Assembly (NCBI GenBank): GCA_900239685.1
Contig: OENT01000716.1
Location: forward strand, 7,365-71,364
Direction of reading: 5' to 3'
Source of the DNA: Rotaria macrura
Lineage: Eukaryota > Rotifera > Eurotatoria > Philodinida > Philodinidae
Length of the DNA: 64,000 bases
In this document: positions 1 through 12,399 of the stretch, piece by piece
How positions within the stretch are numbered: position 1 is the stretch's first letter
Layout of the letters: each line of letters starts with the position of its first letter
Notes under the pieces: generated by a model
The model's database searches: none
Seen by the model: only the letters and a program-made list of their open reading frames with translations
Told to the model about the DNA's origin: nothing
Made by a program: the position numbers and the translations under genes

Positions 1-263
1 TTGGTGAAATATAACATGCAGCATACATTTTTGTATTGCATACCACACCAATGATGCCTACTAGTCTCTCAATTTACATTATACATATATGGCTAATCAA
101 TAAATCCATCAAAGTTCTTCACACAATCTACATTGGATTATTTTCAAATGTTTCCCTTCTAACTAGTATAAAGCGAATTTACAAGATGATACATAACAAA
201 AGGATCACAGAGCAAAAAAGTTGATAAGAATACAAAGAATTATGAATGATAACCTCGACTAAA
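1..263. other. Non-coding, presumed intron of the Rab-like gene
   Basis: This is AT-rich sequence downstream (minus strand) of the Rab exon donor. I found no recognisable second Rab exon in any frame. Confidence 0.3.
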
Positions 264-274
264 TTAGTACATAC

Positions 275-371
275 TGGTGAAACGTAACACTAAACTTGTC
301 TTTCCAACTTCACTGTCACCAATTAATAAAATCTTGAATGGAAAAGTTTGTGGCTCCTTCGTTTTAGTCAT
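275..371 (-). CDS. Rab-type small GTPase, first coding exon (copy A, partial gene)
   Basis: The exon encodes 32 residues starting MTKTKEPQTF. It contains the P-loop GDSEVGKTS inside the typical Rab strand FKILLIGDSEVGKTSLVLRFT. The ATG at 371-369 lies just after a likely acceptor (gattttag), and the exon ends at a GTATGT donor after RFT, the usual place for a Rab intron. Rab proteins are membrane-traffic switches that bind GTP through this loop. Later exons (switch I, the WDTAGQE motif, the prenylated tail) would lie beyond position 1 and cannot be seen. A diverged copy lies at 4298-4406. The family could also be Rab-like or Ras-like, since only the P-loop is present. Confidence 0.6.
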
Positions 372-559
372 CTTTGTATAGCTAAAATCATCAAAAAATA
401 TATTCAAAGAAATATACATACATATATATATACGTTTGCCGCGTCCTATCAAAAATGAATGAATCATCTCACCGTAAGAAAGGATTTCGGACATACGAAT
501 TGAAAAATCTCGGTTCAATTCAACTATATTCGAATCATACACTCCATAAGATGCTCTCA

Positions 560-3500
560 TTGCTCATACAGCGTGTGTGAGGCAATGATAAACTTCATGT
601 GTCTCGATAGATCACATTCATTTATTTTTCTTCGAAATGTATTTCACAAAGAATAATCAAAATCTAGAAACAGATTCGAGAATGGAAAAGCTATTCCATA
701 GCAGAAAAAGAGATTGAGCATAAGTGCATCTAAACGTTCTAACCAAAGGGAAGAACTGTATCTTATCTATTTTTCAAGCAGGGCTTTTAATCCAGAAGCA
801 TTCGCATTTCCTTGCATTTTCTGCAAATGCTAAGATCTTCAGGCTATTTCAAAACTCTAAGTACCACTAGCAAGGCTTCTTCATCTATAGGTTACTTTTT
901 GACATGATTGACAGGGTTTTGCAGGTTGATTTGGATTTCGTAGGATACTACTGATTTTCTCCGAAGTTTTCGAAAATACTAATATCTGCGGGAGTTTTTC
1001 TCCGAAATTTGACTTCCACAGAATTGGTTAGAAATTTTTAGTACACATTTATGGTATTTTAGAATCGATAAAAACTCAGCGTTCAGCTATTGATTGTAAC
1101 AATACGAAACTACACGCGCATGCACAGTTAGCTCAACAATATTAAATCTACACTGAAAGAATTGCGACAAAATTAAGACAAAAAAAATGGAAACAGAATT
1201 ATCAATCACTGTTACGTTCGATTGATCTAATAAAGAGCATGTTGTTCACTATCGTATGGTCACGGTTACAACTTCGTTCCATTACAATTTGTCTATTAGC
1301 AATGAGCTGCATCGCGATGACACTGCATATAAAATGAACAATATTTGGAAAATGGCACTCAGTGTGGCAATTCAGAGGTGGAACTGAATAGCGAATCCCA
1401 ATTTAGTTCGATTAGTTTTCAGTCTGTGGTGCACAATTAAGAAAGAAAAATGGGATAAAGAGGGGGAAAAGCTCGACATGATTTATGATGAATCAAACTG
1501 GCACTCTACGAATGTTTTGAAAGAATGAGAAGCCGTGCATATATGAATGGAAAGTATCTTAGGGTATTTTGATTGCGTACATTTGTTCTTACTTCCACAT
1601 AAGTGAAAACGTAAGACAATTCTTACTAACAAGAAATAAATTTTCCATATAACTTAGTTCATCCATGGAAAAAAAAAGATATAAACCAACGGACCTTAAT
1701 ACTTTTTTCGTTTATGATGATTATAATTGGAAAGTAAAGCTCATGCATAATGATGTCACAATACTAACAGTGCTCTTTATCTGATAATATTTGATGAATC
1801 AGCAAAAAAGTAAAATTCCTTTCGTCTATACTTCAAACCTACTATCAATGAGGCACAAACTGACAGAGACTCTTAGGAATATATTTAAATCATGGAACAC
1901 AAAAAAAAAACAAGTATCGTCAACTAGTAAATAAGATTAGATCGCATGTGATAAAAATGGGTCTCAGCTTGACATCGACTGATTAGGTAGCCTTTGAAAT
2001 CTAATACATCAATGGAAAAGAACGAATAACTTTTATTTCCATTTAAATTTCAGATTTCCTCGCGATTTTCAACACACACATGTAATTATTTGAAGAAAAA
2101 TTTCAGAGAACACAATAGAAGGATAAATAATATAATATAAAATACATCGATAAACTTTAATGTAAATTGTCATCAATACTGAAGAAAATCTCTATTCATA
2201 ATTGAGTCAAAAGAATTTCCAATTACATAGATTTCATCGTTGAAAGAAACTATCTACATTCGTCAACTAATGAGTCATATTTCGTCTGTTCCTTTAGCGT
2301 CTCGATACACTGTTTCGTAACAAAATCGATCAATTTGTATAAGATTTCGATACAGACGTATGTATTTACTCAAGATATTGACAGTTGTTTCTCAATTCTA
2401 GAACGGCAAGCCTACTCAAAGAAAACAAAAACATTCTTCTAGCAGAAAGAACGAGCATGACCAATCTTGAACTGATGCAATTACTTCGAGTTAATAATTT
2501 GTTTTTATTTCGAGAAATGAAGAAAGCAATACGAGTATAAAATACACTCTGTCAAGTCAACGAAAAAGGGTGCAACAGAATGTCATTGTCAAATAAACTA
2601 TGTTATCTAAGTGTGCTTGAATTTCTTTCAGATTCTATTGTTCTGTACTTTGTTCCATAAAGGAAAATATCATTCGTGTAAAAAGCAATCATCTATAATG
2701 ATTTTCAAACTTTGTTTTATCTCGTAAAATTTAGCTAATGTAAGCGACAGAGCTCAGTAATTCCTTCTATTGAATGCATGGATTCAGAGAACGCTGAAGG
2801 TAACGAAAGGTAAACTTTAGCCGAGAAATTAATTCGGTGCAGCCATTTGACGAAGAGAAGATTGAACTCAGGCTTTTACTGTATGCTTCTCAATATGTTT
2901 ATTGTTTAAATCAAATATTAAGTTGTTTCATCCCATAAATTTTATCATCTAAGAAATCTCTATAGCGATATGTTTTGGTGCTTATTCTTTGGTTTTCCTT
3001 ATTTTTAAAAGTGCTTGCATTAGTATATTTTGTTGTCTCCAAGTATTTCAAAAACAAAAAGAAATACGTTGAGCTAATCAATAAACCTGTTGACTTCAAT
3101 GCACTTGCGTGAAATTAAATTTCAATATATACTCGATGGTATTGCATTAGTTCAAGACAATGTTTTAACTGTAGATTCACAATCAAATATATTACTTAGA
3201 TTATCAACTAAACGATTTCTTTAGGAAGTAATGATGAAAAAAGAGTAAGAAATCTTTTTTGAGAGCAATCCAAATTATGATTGCATATATTAAATAATAC
3301 AATACTGTAGCCGTAGAATTCTATTTTCGATTTCTCTAAACGAAATATCGAAAAGTATGGCTTGGATAAAATTTCACTGTCGACTTAAGTTTATCGAACT
3401 TAAAAATTACACGATTCTTGTAACTCGAATCGTCATGCTGGCATTAGTTTTTAACAAAATCCCAGCAGTTTTGTATCAAACATGAACAATTACGGCTCAC

Positions 3501-3840
3501 AAAAAGTAATAATTTTACTCATACCAAACACCAATTGGAGGTGCAGTTTTTCGTCGATTGATTGGGGTATCTACGCAAATAAAACAATGAAATCTAAAAC
3601 CAGTTTCTTTGTGTCGTCCTCCTACCATAGTTGCCGTTGCCCTCATTCAACTGCAACTATAATATATGAAACAAACAAATACATGAGTATCGTAAAAATT
3701 CAAATTAACGTTATTTACTGAAACTCGTTCACCAATGCTTCCACTTCTTTTTGTTAGATGTCCAATAATTAATTTTCGATATCGAACAAAAACATATCCT
3801 TAACGGTAGACTCATTTTGATTATCACTATTCAATTCTTC
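560..3840. other. Gene-free AT-rich stretch
   Basis: I see no recognisable coding sequence. The segment around 1430-1525 (gtgcacaat...aagaaagaaaaat...gcactctac) is similar to 4530-4625, which lies directly upstream of Rab exon copy B. The duplicated block therefore extends beyond the exon, and copy A has extra DNA between its exon and this segment. On the minus strand about 40 codons stay open around 3530-3660 (containing ICVDTPINRRKTAPPIGVWYE, ended by TAA). I could not assign them to a family or join them to the exon at 3847-3895. Confidence 0.35.
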
Positions 3841-3846
3841 ACTTAC

Positions 3847-3954
3847 CAGTAAATCCAATTACAGCTGAGCCAAGACCAACGAAGACAATCGTACTCTACG
3901 AAAAATGGTTTTCTCGTATTATAGAAATATACTCTTCGACGGAACACTCACCAT
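3847..3954 (-). CDS. TIM14/DNAJC19-like protein, first two coding exons (rest not found)
   Basis: Exon 1 contributes only the start codon (ATG at 3954-3952) followed at once by a GTGAGT donor. Exon 2 (3895-3847) follows a GTAG acceptor and encodes STIVFVGLGSAVIGFT plus one base before a GTAAGT donor. The result resembles the N-terminal transmembrane segment of DNAJC19/TIM14 (human MASTVVAVGLTIAAAGFAG), including an intron right after the initiator codon. TIM14 is the J-protein of the mitochondrial import motor at the inner membrane. I could not find the J domain or an HPD motif downstream on the minus strand; the next acceptor (about 3664) leads quickly to an in-frame TGA. The copy may be truncated, or its later exons may be elsewhere. 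The match is short. Confidence 0.4.
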
Positions 3955-4297
3955 AGTATCTTGAAATATAAAACTACGTCTTTAGTTTCTATCTGAAAAT
4001 GCAACAACAAATTTAGAGATAAAATAAAAAATTAAACCTTCAATAATATCTGCATGGAGAAACAAATATGGGGAAATCTTCAAGAGAGCCCATTTTAATA
4101 CAAAGCATTTGAAGTATTATATTCCATGAGAGGATAATGAGTGTCCACATGAGTGTACCGATTGCACTCCAAATAAAATCTAGAGAACAAACAGATTAAA
4201 AAAAGTATCTCTGTACATAACGAATTTTGAATTTTAACCTGAACTAATGCAATGGAAAAAAATGCTGTGCATGTAAAGCAACATATTTACTACATAC

Positions 4298-4406
4298 CAG
4301 TGAAGCGGAACATTAAACTTGTCTTTCCAACTGCACTGTCACCCATTAATAAAATCTTAAATGACCGAGTTGTTGGCTTCTTCCTTGTACAGCTAAAATC
4401 ATGCAT
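4298..4406 (-). pseudogene. Rab-type GTPase first exon, diverged copy B
   Basis: It encodes FKILLMGDSAVGKTSLMFRFT with an intact P-loop and a GTATGT donor at the same place as copy A. Aligned with copy A, the stretch holding the ATG is altered: copy A reads acaaagATGACT while copy B reads acaaggAAGAAG after a deletion of about 11 bases. The normal initiator is therefore gone. The only in-frame ATG (4406-4404) lies inside what is the end of the upstream intron in copy A. No downstream Rab exon is visible between here and 3955, where a different gene begins on the same strand. It is most likely a truncated duplicate, although an altered first exon with an alternative start is possible. Confidence 0.55.
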
Positions 4407-4625
4407 ATATATATATCTATGTTTACGACGTCCAATAAAAAATGAATGAATCATCTGACAAAAAGAAACAAATCGGACGTACGAATAGAAAAATATTTTT
4501 ATTGTGCAATAGTCATTTGGCCGTAAGAAAGTCGTGCACAATGAAGAAAGAAAAATAGGGTGCAGACGGATATAAAGCTCAGCATGATTTTCGATGAATC
4601 ACAATAGCACTCTACAGATGACTTG

Positions 4626-5568
4626 AAAGAATTAGGGTATGACTTTCGTACAACCCTCACTCCTCTACTCACCTTTAAAGCCACAATAATCACAACTGCC
4701 ATTCGCTCCTCCATCCTTATCGAAGTGGTCATGTACTATTTTAGAAGCTCAAATAAAGCATTGCCTATGGAATGTATATGGAAATTAAGGTGGTTTTTCT
4801 TTTATTTTGAAATTCTGTTATTGCGTGAGGAAAACATTGTAGCCAGTATATTTGAAGCACATCGGTTTTCTCAGGCAATAATTTCCATTTTTTTTAATGT
4901 GGTCACCACCTCTTGACAAAGACACTTTCAGAATATATAGTAGATGCATATTCATTCCATATGCAAAGCATGATATTCTGAAATTTCTGTAGAAATTCTA
5001 TTCATAAAAAAGTAAAATAACAAATCAATTTTCCTCAAGTCGCGCTCTGTAAGATTTGATTTCATATAAATTTTCGACATTACATACAAACCACGTTGTC
5101 TTATTTAAACATCATTGTAACATCTTCTTATCCATCATTAGTCGATTCCTAAACCATGGAGTTCAATCTCCTTTCGTACGAACATCATGTTGGGCGTTTT
5201 CTCTATCTGAAAAGTTTATGGTAGATCCTTTATTGTTGGAATTTATTGCGCTTAACCCTGATTTTTTACCGATGATTCATTTTGAATAGCTTTTGTTTTC
5301 GTGTCAATATTTGGTGTGGGAAAAATAAGTGAAAGAATGCACAATGACAAGAAATGAAAAAAGATATTCTGTGGTCTTTTTCCCTGTTCTCTCCAAAGGG
5401 AAAAAGTTTTTGATATTTCAACGGCTCATCTTTTAATTACTTACTCTTGTCATTGTTCAATAATACTAGGAAGACATCTGTGGTAACACATACAAATAGC
5501 TGCTCATTATCGTTCGAATTTAGATACAGAAATATTTGGTATGAGTTCATCTACATCAAAAACTACCA
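4626..5568. other. Intergenic, no gene seen
   Basis: AT-rich spacer between Rab exon copy B and the vault-protein pseudogene. ORFs here are short and show no family signature. Confidence 0.4.
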
Positions 5569-8500
5569 ATGAAAAAAACTGCCTTCGAACTCGTGTACAG
5601 TATTCCACCTTATTATTATATAAATGTATTAGATCAAAATACCAATGTCACACGCCTTGAAATCGGTCCACAAAATTTCGTTAAACAAGAAAATGAAACG
5701 GTTACAGTAGGTCCAGAAAAATGATTATCATTACGTACGTATCCAGGTGATAAGAAGAAAGAGACTTATGGTATTACTCATTGTTGTAGTCTGTTACATT
5801 GTTGTATTGTAGAATCACCTGTACTACGTATTAAACGAGGTGAAGTTGAATTCGACGAGCATGGTCAAGTGAAATTACGTCATGCTGATAGAGATATTCG
5901 TTTTACGCAACCTGATCTTATTTCATTTCCTTTGTATCCAGGAGAAATTCTTTGTCAGGTATAATATTTCGAAAGTGTTAGTCACTCATATCGATTCTCA
6001 TGTATAGCCTGTGTCGGCACTTACAACTGTTCCGGCTAATGCGGCACTAAGATTAAAAGCTGTTCTTGATTTCGAAGATTCAAATAAGAAACAGCGACGA
6101 GCCGACGATGAATGGATGTTCGAAGGTCCGGCGATTTACATCCCTCGAAAGGAAGTCAGCGTTGAAGAATAAATTAAAGCAACTATTATTGAAGTCAATC
6201 AAGCCATTCGGTTTTGTGCGAAAGAAAGAACTAATTGATCGTTCAGGTCAACCTCGTGTCACTGGAGAAGATTGGTTAGTCAAAAAGATCGGAGCCTATT
6301 TGCCCCAAGCCTATGTAACGTATTTAATATTTTATTTTTCTTGTTATCTATTTATTTATTTCACGCAGGAAATGGTTGCAAAAATCCAAGATGCCTATGC
6401 TTTAACTGATAAGAAAGCTCTTCATCTTCGAGCTCTTCAAACTTTTATTGACGATTTTGGTAAAAGTCATTTACATGGAGAAGAATGGCTTGTGACGCAT
6501 CTTGATAAAGAAACACACATTCTCAATAGATACGAAGAACTCGTTGCTGTAGTCAATGCAACTGTACTCAATTCACGTAAATATTGTGTCATTGTCGATT
6601 CAGTTGTCGATGGCAAAGCACACCTAGGACAAAAGGTTAATATTTTGTTAAGAAATACGTGTAAGAAAATAAAATGCAATTGTTTTATTTAGAAGCTGGT
6701 TGTTGGTGAAACATCACTCTTTCTCCAACCGGGTGAAAAACTCTTGGACGATGTTAAAGATCTATACTATTTTGAGTGAAAATCAAAGTGTTATTGTTAC
6801 ATGTAATGAAAAATTTAAGGATGAACAAGTAAACGTTGTACGTATCCCCGGTGATCGATGGGTGATTAGAGGACCAACGTAAGTGATTTTTCCCTTATTA
6901 TACAGTATTTCGAATAAGTTTTAATATTTTATTTTAACTTTAGAGACTATATTCCACCTATTCAAGTGAAAGTTGTCAATCAACGAGAGGCAATATCATT
7001 AGATGTTAATGAAGGTATATATGTATTAAACGCGAAAACTGGTCGTGTTCGATCAGTCATTGGTGAAACTTACATGTTAACAGAAGATGAAGAATTTTGG
7101 GGAAACGAATTACCTGCGCAAATCGAATATTTACTCACACGTGATCTATTGATTGACCGCTATTCTGCAATGCGTCAAACCGGTATAGGCAATAGTGCGT
7201 CAACGGGTGGAGCATTAGCTACTAAGCGTAAAAAATGGCAAGTAATTGCATATCGTGTTCCTCATAATGTGGCCGTTCAAATCTATGATTACAAGCTGAA
7301 GAAAGCCCGTATTGTCTTTGGCGCCGAACTTTGCATGCTTGAACTTGATGAACAATTTACTTTAATTTCTCTAAGTGGTGGCATACCTAAAACTTCTAAT
7401 CAAGTGAATTCTCTTTGCTTATTACTCGGTCCTAATTTTTTCACTGATAAAGTTGTCATTGAGACAGCTGATCATGCTCGTCTCTCCATTACACTTGCTT
7501 ATAGTAAGTTGAAAACAAAGTAAAAACAACATTCAAATCATATAAATAATTCATTATTCTTTATATTCTAGATTGGCATTTTGAAGTAAAAGATAAAAAT
7601 GATAATAGAGAAGTGGCTAAACTCTTTTCAGTACTTGATCGCGTTTGGGATACATGTAAAACTATTGCTTCACGATTCGTGGTGTTGTAGCTGCTATTCA
7701 ATTTGATCCTTTCCACAAGAATTCCGCTAACATCATTCGTGAATCTATGTTCGGCCTTCACTCGAATCAGTGCATACGTGTTCATTTTGTCATTCCACAA
7801 AATAATCTTGTCATAACATCGATCGATATTCAAAGTGTTGAGCCTGTTGATAAACGTACACTTGATGCATTACATAAAAGTGTACAACTAGCTATTGAGG
7901 TATGAAATTCAGCTATCGCTCTCTATGAAAATAAGAACAGTAAGTTCTATTTAAGATAACCACGAATTTGCAAGAAGCCGCCGCTAAACACGATTATTAG
8001 AACGAGAACGCATTAAAGCTGATGTAGAAACCGAAGAGATTCGACAACAATTACTCGCATTACAAGCCGAATCGGCAGAGGTCGATTCAACGGGTCAAAG
8101 CAGAGCAGAGGCTTTAGGTCATGTTGAATCGGCTCGTATTGATGCCCAAATGGCCGTCATACTAGGTATTACTTATTTCGCAATATTAATATTATTTAAA
8201 AAGCTATTCTTTTTTTCTTGAATTACTACAGCGGATATGAAATCTAATGCAGCTACGATTGAATCTGAAGCCAAGTTGGCCCGTTTGAAAATAGAACGCG
8301 AAGTTGAAATAAAATATTCACGTGAAAAAAACGAATTGGAAGTTGAGAAAAAGCTGCATTATCTCAAATAGAAACTGAAAAATTTTAATTGCAAGTGGAA
8401 TCATTTGGCGCTTCGACTATTCAAGCTGTTGCTACATCAGGTCCCGAGACTCAAGTCAAACTTTTACAAGCACTTGGTGTACAATCAATGCTTATCACAA

Positions 8501-8580
8501 ATGGAAAAAGTCCTGTCAATCTCCTAGAGTGTAGGCAAGGTCTTCTCAGGGGTCTAAAAAATGATCATGAGGTTCAATAA
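5569..8580 (+). pseudogene. MVP: Major vault protein (MVP) pseudogene
   Basis: The translated pieces follow the whole vault protein in order: the N-terminal repeat (IPPYYYINVLDQNTNVTRLE), the R repeats ([85 protein letters not shown]), the shoulder (NEGIYVLNAKTGRVRSVIG, YMLTEDEEFW, YRVPHNVAVQIYDY, LCLLLGPNFFTD), the cap helix (SAEVDSTGQSRAEA) and the tail (VKLLQALGVQSMLIT). Small introns with GT..AG ends separate them. MVP builds the shell of the cytoplasmic vault ribonucleoprotein particle. The copy is broken: an in-frame TGA at 5722, TAA at 6170 and TAA at 8386, plus reading-frame shifts near 6230, 6770, 7672, 7995 and 8352. No lesion-free model was found. Strong conservation between lesions suggests recent loss, with a functional paralogue elsewhere. 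Confidence 0.9.
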
Positions 8581-9365
8581 TTAAAAACAAGTACTGAGAT
8601 TTTCAATGCCTAAAAAAAACACCCCACATTACACAAGATATTTTTTTACTGTCTGGGTAACAACAAAATAGCATCCTGTAGATGATATTAGATCTCCTAA
8701 TTTCAGCATTCATGTACGTAGTACGATTGTAGCAATTCCTCTGCGTATTTTGTTTGACGATTGAGCTAACAACAAAATATTAAAATCCTATAATTTACGA
8801 AAACTTTAAGAAGATAGAATATGTTTGTTTCGTTCACTTAACTATTGACTTGCTCTTTTTGTCCCAATAGCACCTAGAAGTGCCTTTATTTGAAATTTGC
8901 GTTCTCCTGAAACATAAGATATATAGAAGCTAATGATCTATCAAACTAAGGTACATGGATTACATATTCTTTATCAATAATTCGAACATAATATTCTTCA
9001 TAAAATCTTAATTGGCCACTCAGACAATGTATTGCGTTTTCAAATATCTTAAAATCTACTGAACTATTTCCTATGTGAAATAGATTGGTGCTTGACCAAT
9101 CGTATTCAAACTTTTATTGTGAATATTAAAGACTATTATATGATCACAATGCTGGGCACATTTCATTTCTAGACCCGTAAACTTTAGTCATGAGAAAGAA
9201 ACACATAAATTACACCCCAGGTTTCCACATAAACTGCATCTTGTAAATAGTTTTTATCATCCTCATTTAAGAAAGGAGAACACCAAAAATTGACTGCTGA
9301 AGATAACATCGCTAAATCAGATTTCTCGGAGATTTTTTAATTTAAAAATGTAAAATCTTCGGTAA
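8581..9365. other. Downstream spacer, no gene seen
   Basis: AT-rich non-coding sequence after the vault pseudogene. I see no repeat structure or coding signature. Confidence 0.4.
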
Positions 9366-9730
9366 AACGACTACCCATAGGTCGATCACTCCAGCAACCA
9401 GATCCTGCAGGGAACATACCATTTACGGTAAGTTCCGGCAGGTTCCGACGAATTTCCCGCTGGAAGCAGCTGGGAAAAACACCGGAAGATGAACGCATTA
9501 CTATGGCGGGAAAATTATCCTACCTGGAAACAGAAGTTTTTGAACGACTCCTTCCACAGGAACATTGCAAGAACGATACCGGATCCCACCGGATAATCCG
9601 CAGGAAATCCGCGTTTCCGAAAGGAACTGAGCTCGAGAACACTCGTACATCCTCGAAAAACCCAAGACATATATCCGTCTCCTACCATTAATTGCAAGTA
9701 TGTATTACACTTTTTTGGCAGCTCCATATC
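9366..9730. repeat. GC-rich degenerate repeat island
   Basis: Base composition changes sharply to GC-rich, with recurring short pieces such as ggttcc, gcagg, ccggat and tccgcagg in varying spacing. Two more islands of the same texture are at 10640-10890 and 11110-11350. The short ORFs through them read as low-complexity translations rather than a protein family. The likely explanation is the decayed inner part of non-autonomous transposons. I could not fix inverted ends or a target duplication. Confidence 0.35.
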
Positions 9731-10639
9731 CCGCTCGAAGCAGAAGATCTTATTAGATCAGCAGCATCTCTTACGAGCATTAATCCGTCCTCTTGAGAGC
9801 GTAATGCACACTTAAATGTATCGATCTTTGACGATCTTTTTTTAATGAAAGTCGTTTTTTTACGGTATTTTTTACATCTGAGTATCGACATTCGTCGATA
9901 AAGATTTTCTACGACCGATGGGGTTGCTTCCATGTCTTCAAAAGTATTTTTCAAACTGTTATAGCGAAAACAAAAATAAAGGTCTTTAAAGCTCTTTTTT
10001 CAAGAGCTCCTTCATCTCCTGACTTGGACCTTTCGTTTCTGACAGATATAGAGTGAATACCTGAGACTATCTGTCAAATGCAATTCTTAAGTCATGGTTT
10101 TCTAAATAGCTAACGCAAACTTTGAAAAATATTAAGCAGAAAGCAGTTGAAAGTCTTCCTTATTGCACTAGTAATTTTATGAGAAAGGTTTATTTTCTGA
10201 AATATTTGTAGTTTTACGTTGAAAATTGATTTAGTCTCAGTGAGGCACTTTGTGTATTTCAAAATTTTCGGAAGAAAATAAAACAATTTTCTTTGACATC
10301 TTGGTAGCTTTACTTACTTGGTTGAAGATTCTGATCAATCTCGAGCAGGTAGAGTTTAAAATGTGGTCTGTCTCTGTGCATAGGAAATTATGACAAAAGA
10401 AGTCTACAAATGCTCTCTTGTGAATGATTAAGAAGCGTAGTGATAATTTTTGTGGGTTTACGACTTTTCGAGTGTTTTATTTCGATTTGCTGTTGAGATC
10501 GTTCAAGAAACCTTCGAAGAGAGCTAGGAGGATTTCGCATTAGCCACTAAGACAGAAAAATTTTTAGGGAGGTTTATATCGCTACTTCTGTTATTAATCC
10601 AGCGATCCGATTCGGTACAGGATTAAAGTATGCAGAACG

Positions 10640-10900
10640 AAGTCGAAAATGGTCAGATCTGAGCGCGTCTCTTTCCTGGCAGGCCAGCTGGGTTATCCAT
10701 GGTTGGAATCCGTGTTGGAAACGGGGACCGTATATGCACATGCGTTACACTGGCTGGAATTAGAGAGAAGTGCGCCGGAACCGGTAACTGGAACTGTTTT
10801 AGGGATCCCACTTACGGAATTCACTGGAAAAGCACTGGGTCTGGTAGGTCCCGGCCGTACGTTTTCGACCTGGGTAGAGCATATTGTTAAAAAACGATAT
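10640..10900. repeat. GC-rich degenerate repeat island
   Basis: This has the same texture as 9366-9730: repeated ctgg, ccgg and ggaac pieces on an otherwise AT-rich background. A 91-codon frame crosses it but has no domain signature, so I do not call it a gene. No terminal inverted repeats were resolved. Confidence 0.3.
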
Positions 10901-11109
10901 ACTGGTGTTACTTTTTATTCGTAGATAGCTGAGGCATTGACAATTGACATGAGTAACAGAAAGGCAGTTATAAAATCTTTCACTGTATTTAGATATTATC
11001 TTTTAAACTGGTATTGAAAGGATTATAATCATAGATTGCAGAATAACTTACAGAAGCTCAACGTTGCTATCAGTATGAAAAGCAATCAGTATTCAGCGAT
11101 ACTTAATTT

Positions 11110-11350
11110 TTACGTGACTCCTATGCTCCTCTCATTCCAGTAATACTCCAATGATATTCCACTCTACGCCAGTCGTACTCCAAAAATATTTTTGGAGTAG
11201 ATGTAGTATCGTCTTTTCCCTCTTGGCAACGGCCCAGATCGAGAAGTACTGGCCGGTTCCTGCAGAATACGGCGATTCCCCTCCGCTTTCCCTGCCTGTT
11301 CCTGAAGCACCTGGTGGCTGGAACAATTGACCTGGATACAAAAGGGATGC
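11110..11350. repeat. GC-rich degenerate repeat island with short palindrome
   Basis: The left part has recurring (minus strand) tggagta units, with a palindrome ccaaaaatatttttgg near 11180. The right part has gttcctgcag, ttccctgcctgttcctg and similar pieces like those at 9366-9730. Three overlapping minus-strand frames cross it, as expected for low-complexity GC-rich DNA, and I treat none as a gene. Confidence 0.35.
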
Positions 11351-11524
11351 ACAAGAGTCTGTCCAAAGTTTATTGAAAAAGAAAATTGGCATGTCCTTAT
11401 CGATGCATATTATGTTAATAAAATTGTTTTTAGGAAAAATTGAAAGATTTAACCACTAAACAAGAATATTTTTAAAATTTTGGCATATCATGAAATTCTC
11501 AAAAATTTGCTTAAATGGTAGTTC

Positions 11525-12399
11525 ATGCAGACAGGTAGATTCCTTATGACTGCAATTAACATTCTGATTTGGGATGTTTCACTGAAAAGAAGGAACAAAC
11601 AACCGTCTCATGTTGAACCTTGCGTATTACTTGCTCGATTACATATATTTTTCTTGTATAGCGATCTCAGTGTTATGTGTTGGCACATTTCGAAGAAGTT
11701 TACTGGAAAACTAAGGTTTGATAGATTACTTGAGGATCTTTCTGGAAAGAGAGCACGGAGTTCTAGTGAGTAGATGGTCATTTGATAGAGCTCGTCGAGT
11801 TCTATGTTGATCAGTCACTTTTTTGGTTTCAGTCCCAATACGGACGAATCCCACTGCGAATTACTCAAATCCTGATTTAAGGTATCCTACGTGAATGTAG
11901 CAGACAAAAAGCCAAGAATTCTCAGAAGATTTATTATGCGGTTCTTGAAAATATTCGATCACAATTGAATGAAACCTTGTAATCTATTCAAATCTATATA
12001 AAGAACTTATCTTTTGATTGGAGCACTCGTATTATACTAATGCATTGCCTCTACAAAAGAAAAGCAACACTTGAACATGATATAAGCTTATACACGTACA
12101 CAACAGGCACATTGACATGGAGAAAACTAACTTTGAGGATGCACTTGCTGCAGATAAATTTATTTCTCGAAAAATAGCATCTTCAGTTGATCAGTCTTCG
12201 CCCCATTTATGGCACTACCAGTTCATCTGGTCCAATGCTGGATAATCTCAATGAGTTCACAATATTACGCTCAGCTCGTGATGTATGCGTGCGATTGAAT
12301 ATGATCACGGATGCATACCATCGATTTCAGGAAAATTTCAACTCTTTCATAAAACCAAAATGCTTTCGTTTGGCAAACATCGTTCGATTCCCCGAATGA
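11525..12399 (+). pseudogene. Possible decayed coding remnant, unknown family
   Basis: Several consecutive stretches in related frames have ordinary protein composition but are separated by stops: a frame at 11525-11773, then pieces including ECSRQKAKNSQKIYYAVLENI and TLEHDISLYTYTTGTLTW near 11890-12130, and a final open segment at 12187-12399 containing NEFTILRSARDVCVRLNMI and ending in TGA. I do not recognise the family and saw no convincing splice sites joining them. Chance open frames cannot be excluded. Confidence 0.2.

Noticed and set aside
9688-9954. 88-codon minus-strand frame (contains EDGLMLVRDAADLIRSSASS)
   Set aside because: Looks partly protein-like but has no partner exon or family and overlaps the edge of the GC-rich repeat island; not enough to call a gene.
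10649-10924. 91-codon frame in GC-rich DNA as a gene
   Set aside because: Low-complexity repeat pieces keep several overlapping frames open at once; no domain signature.
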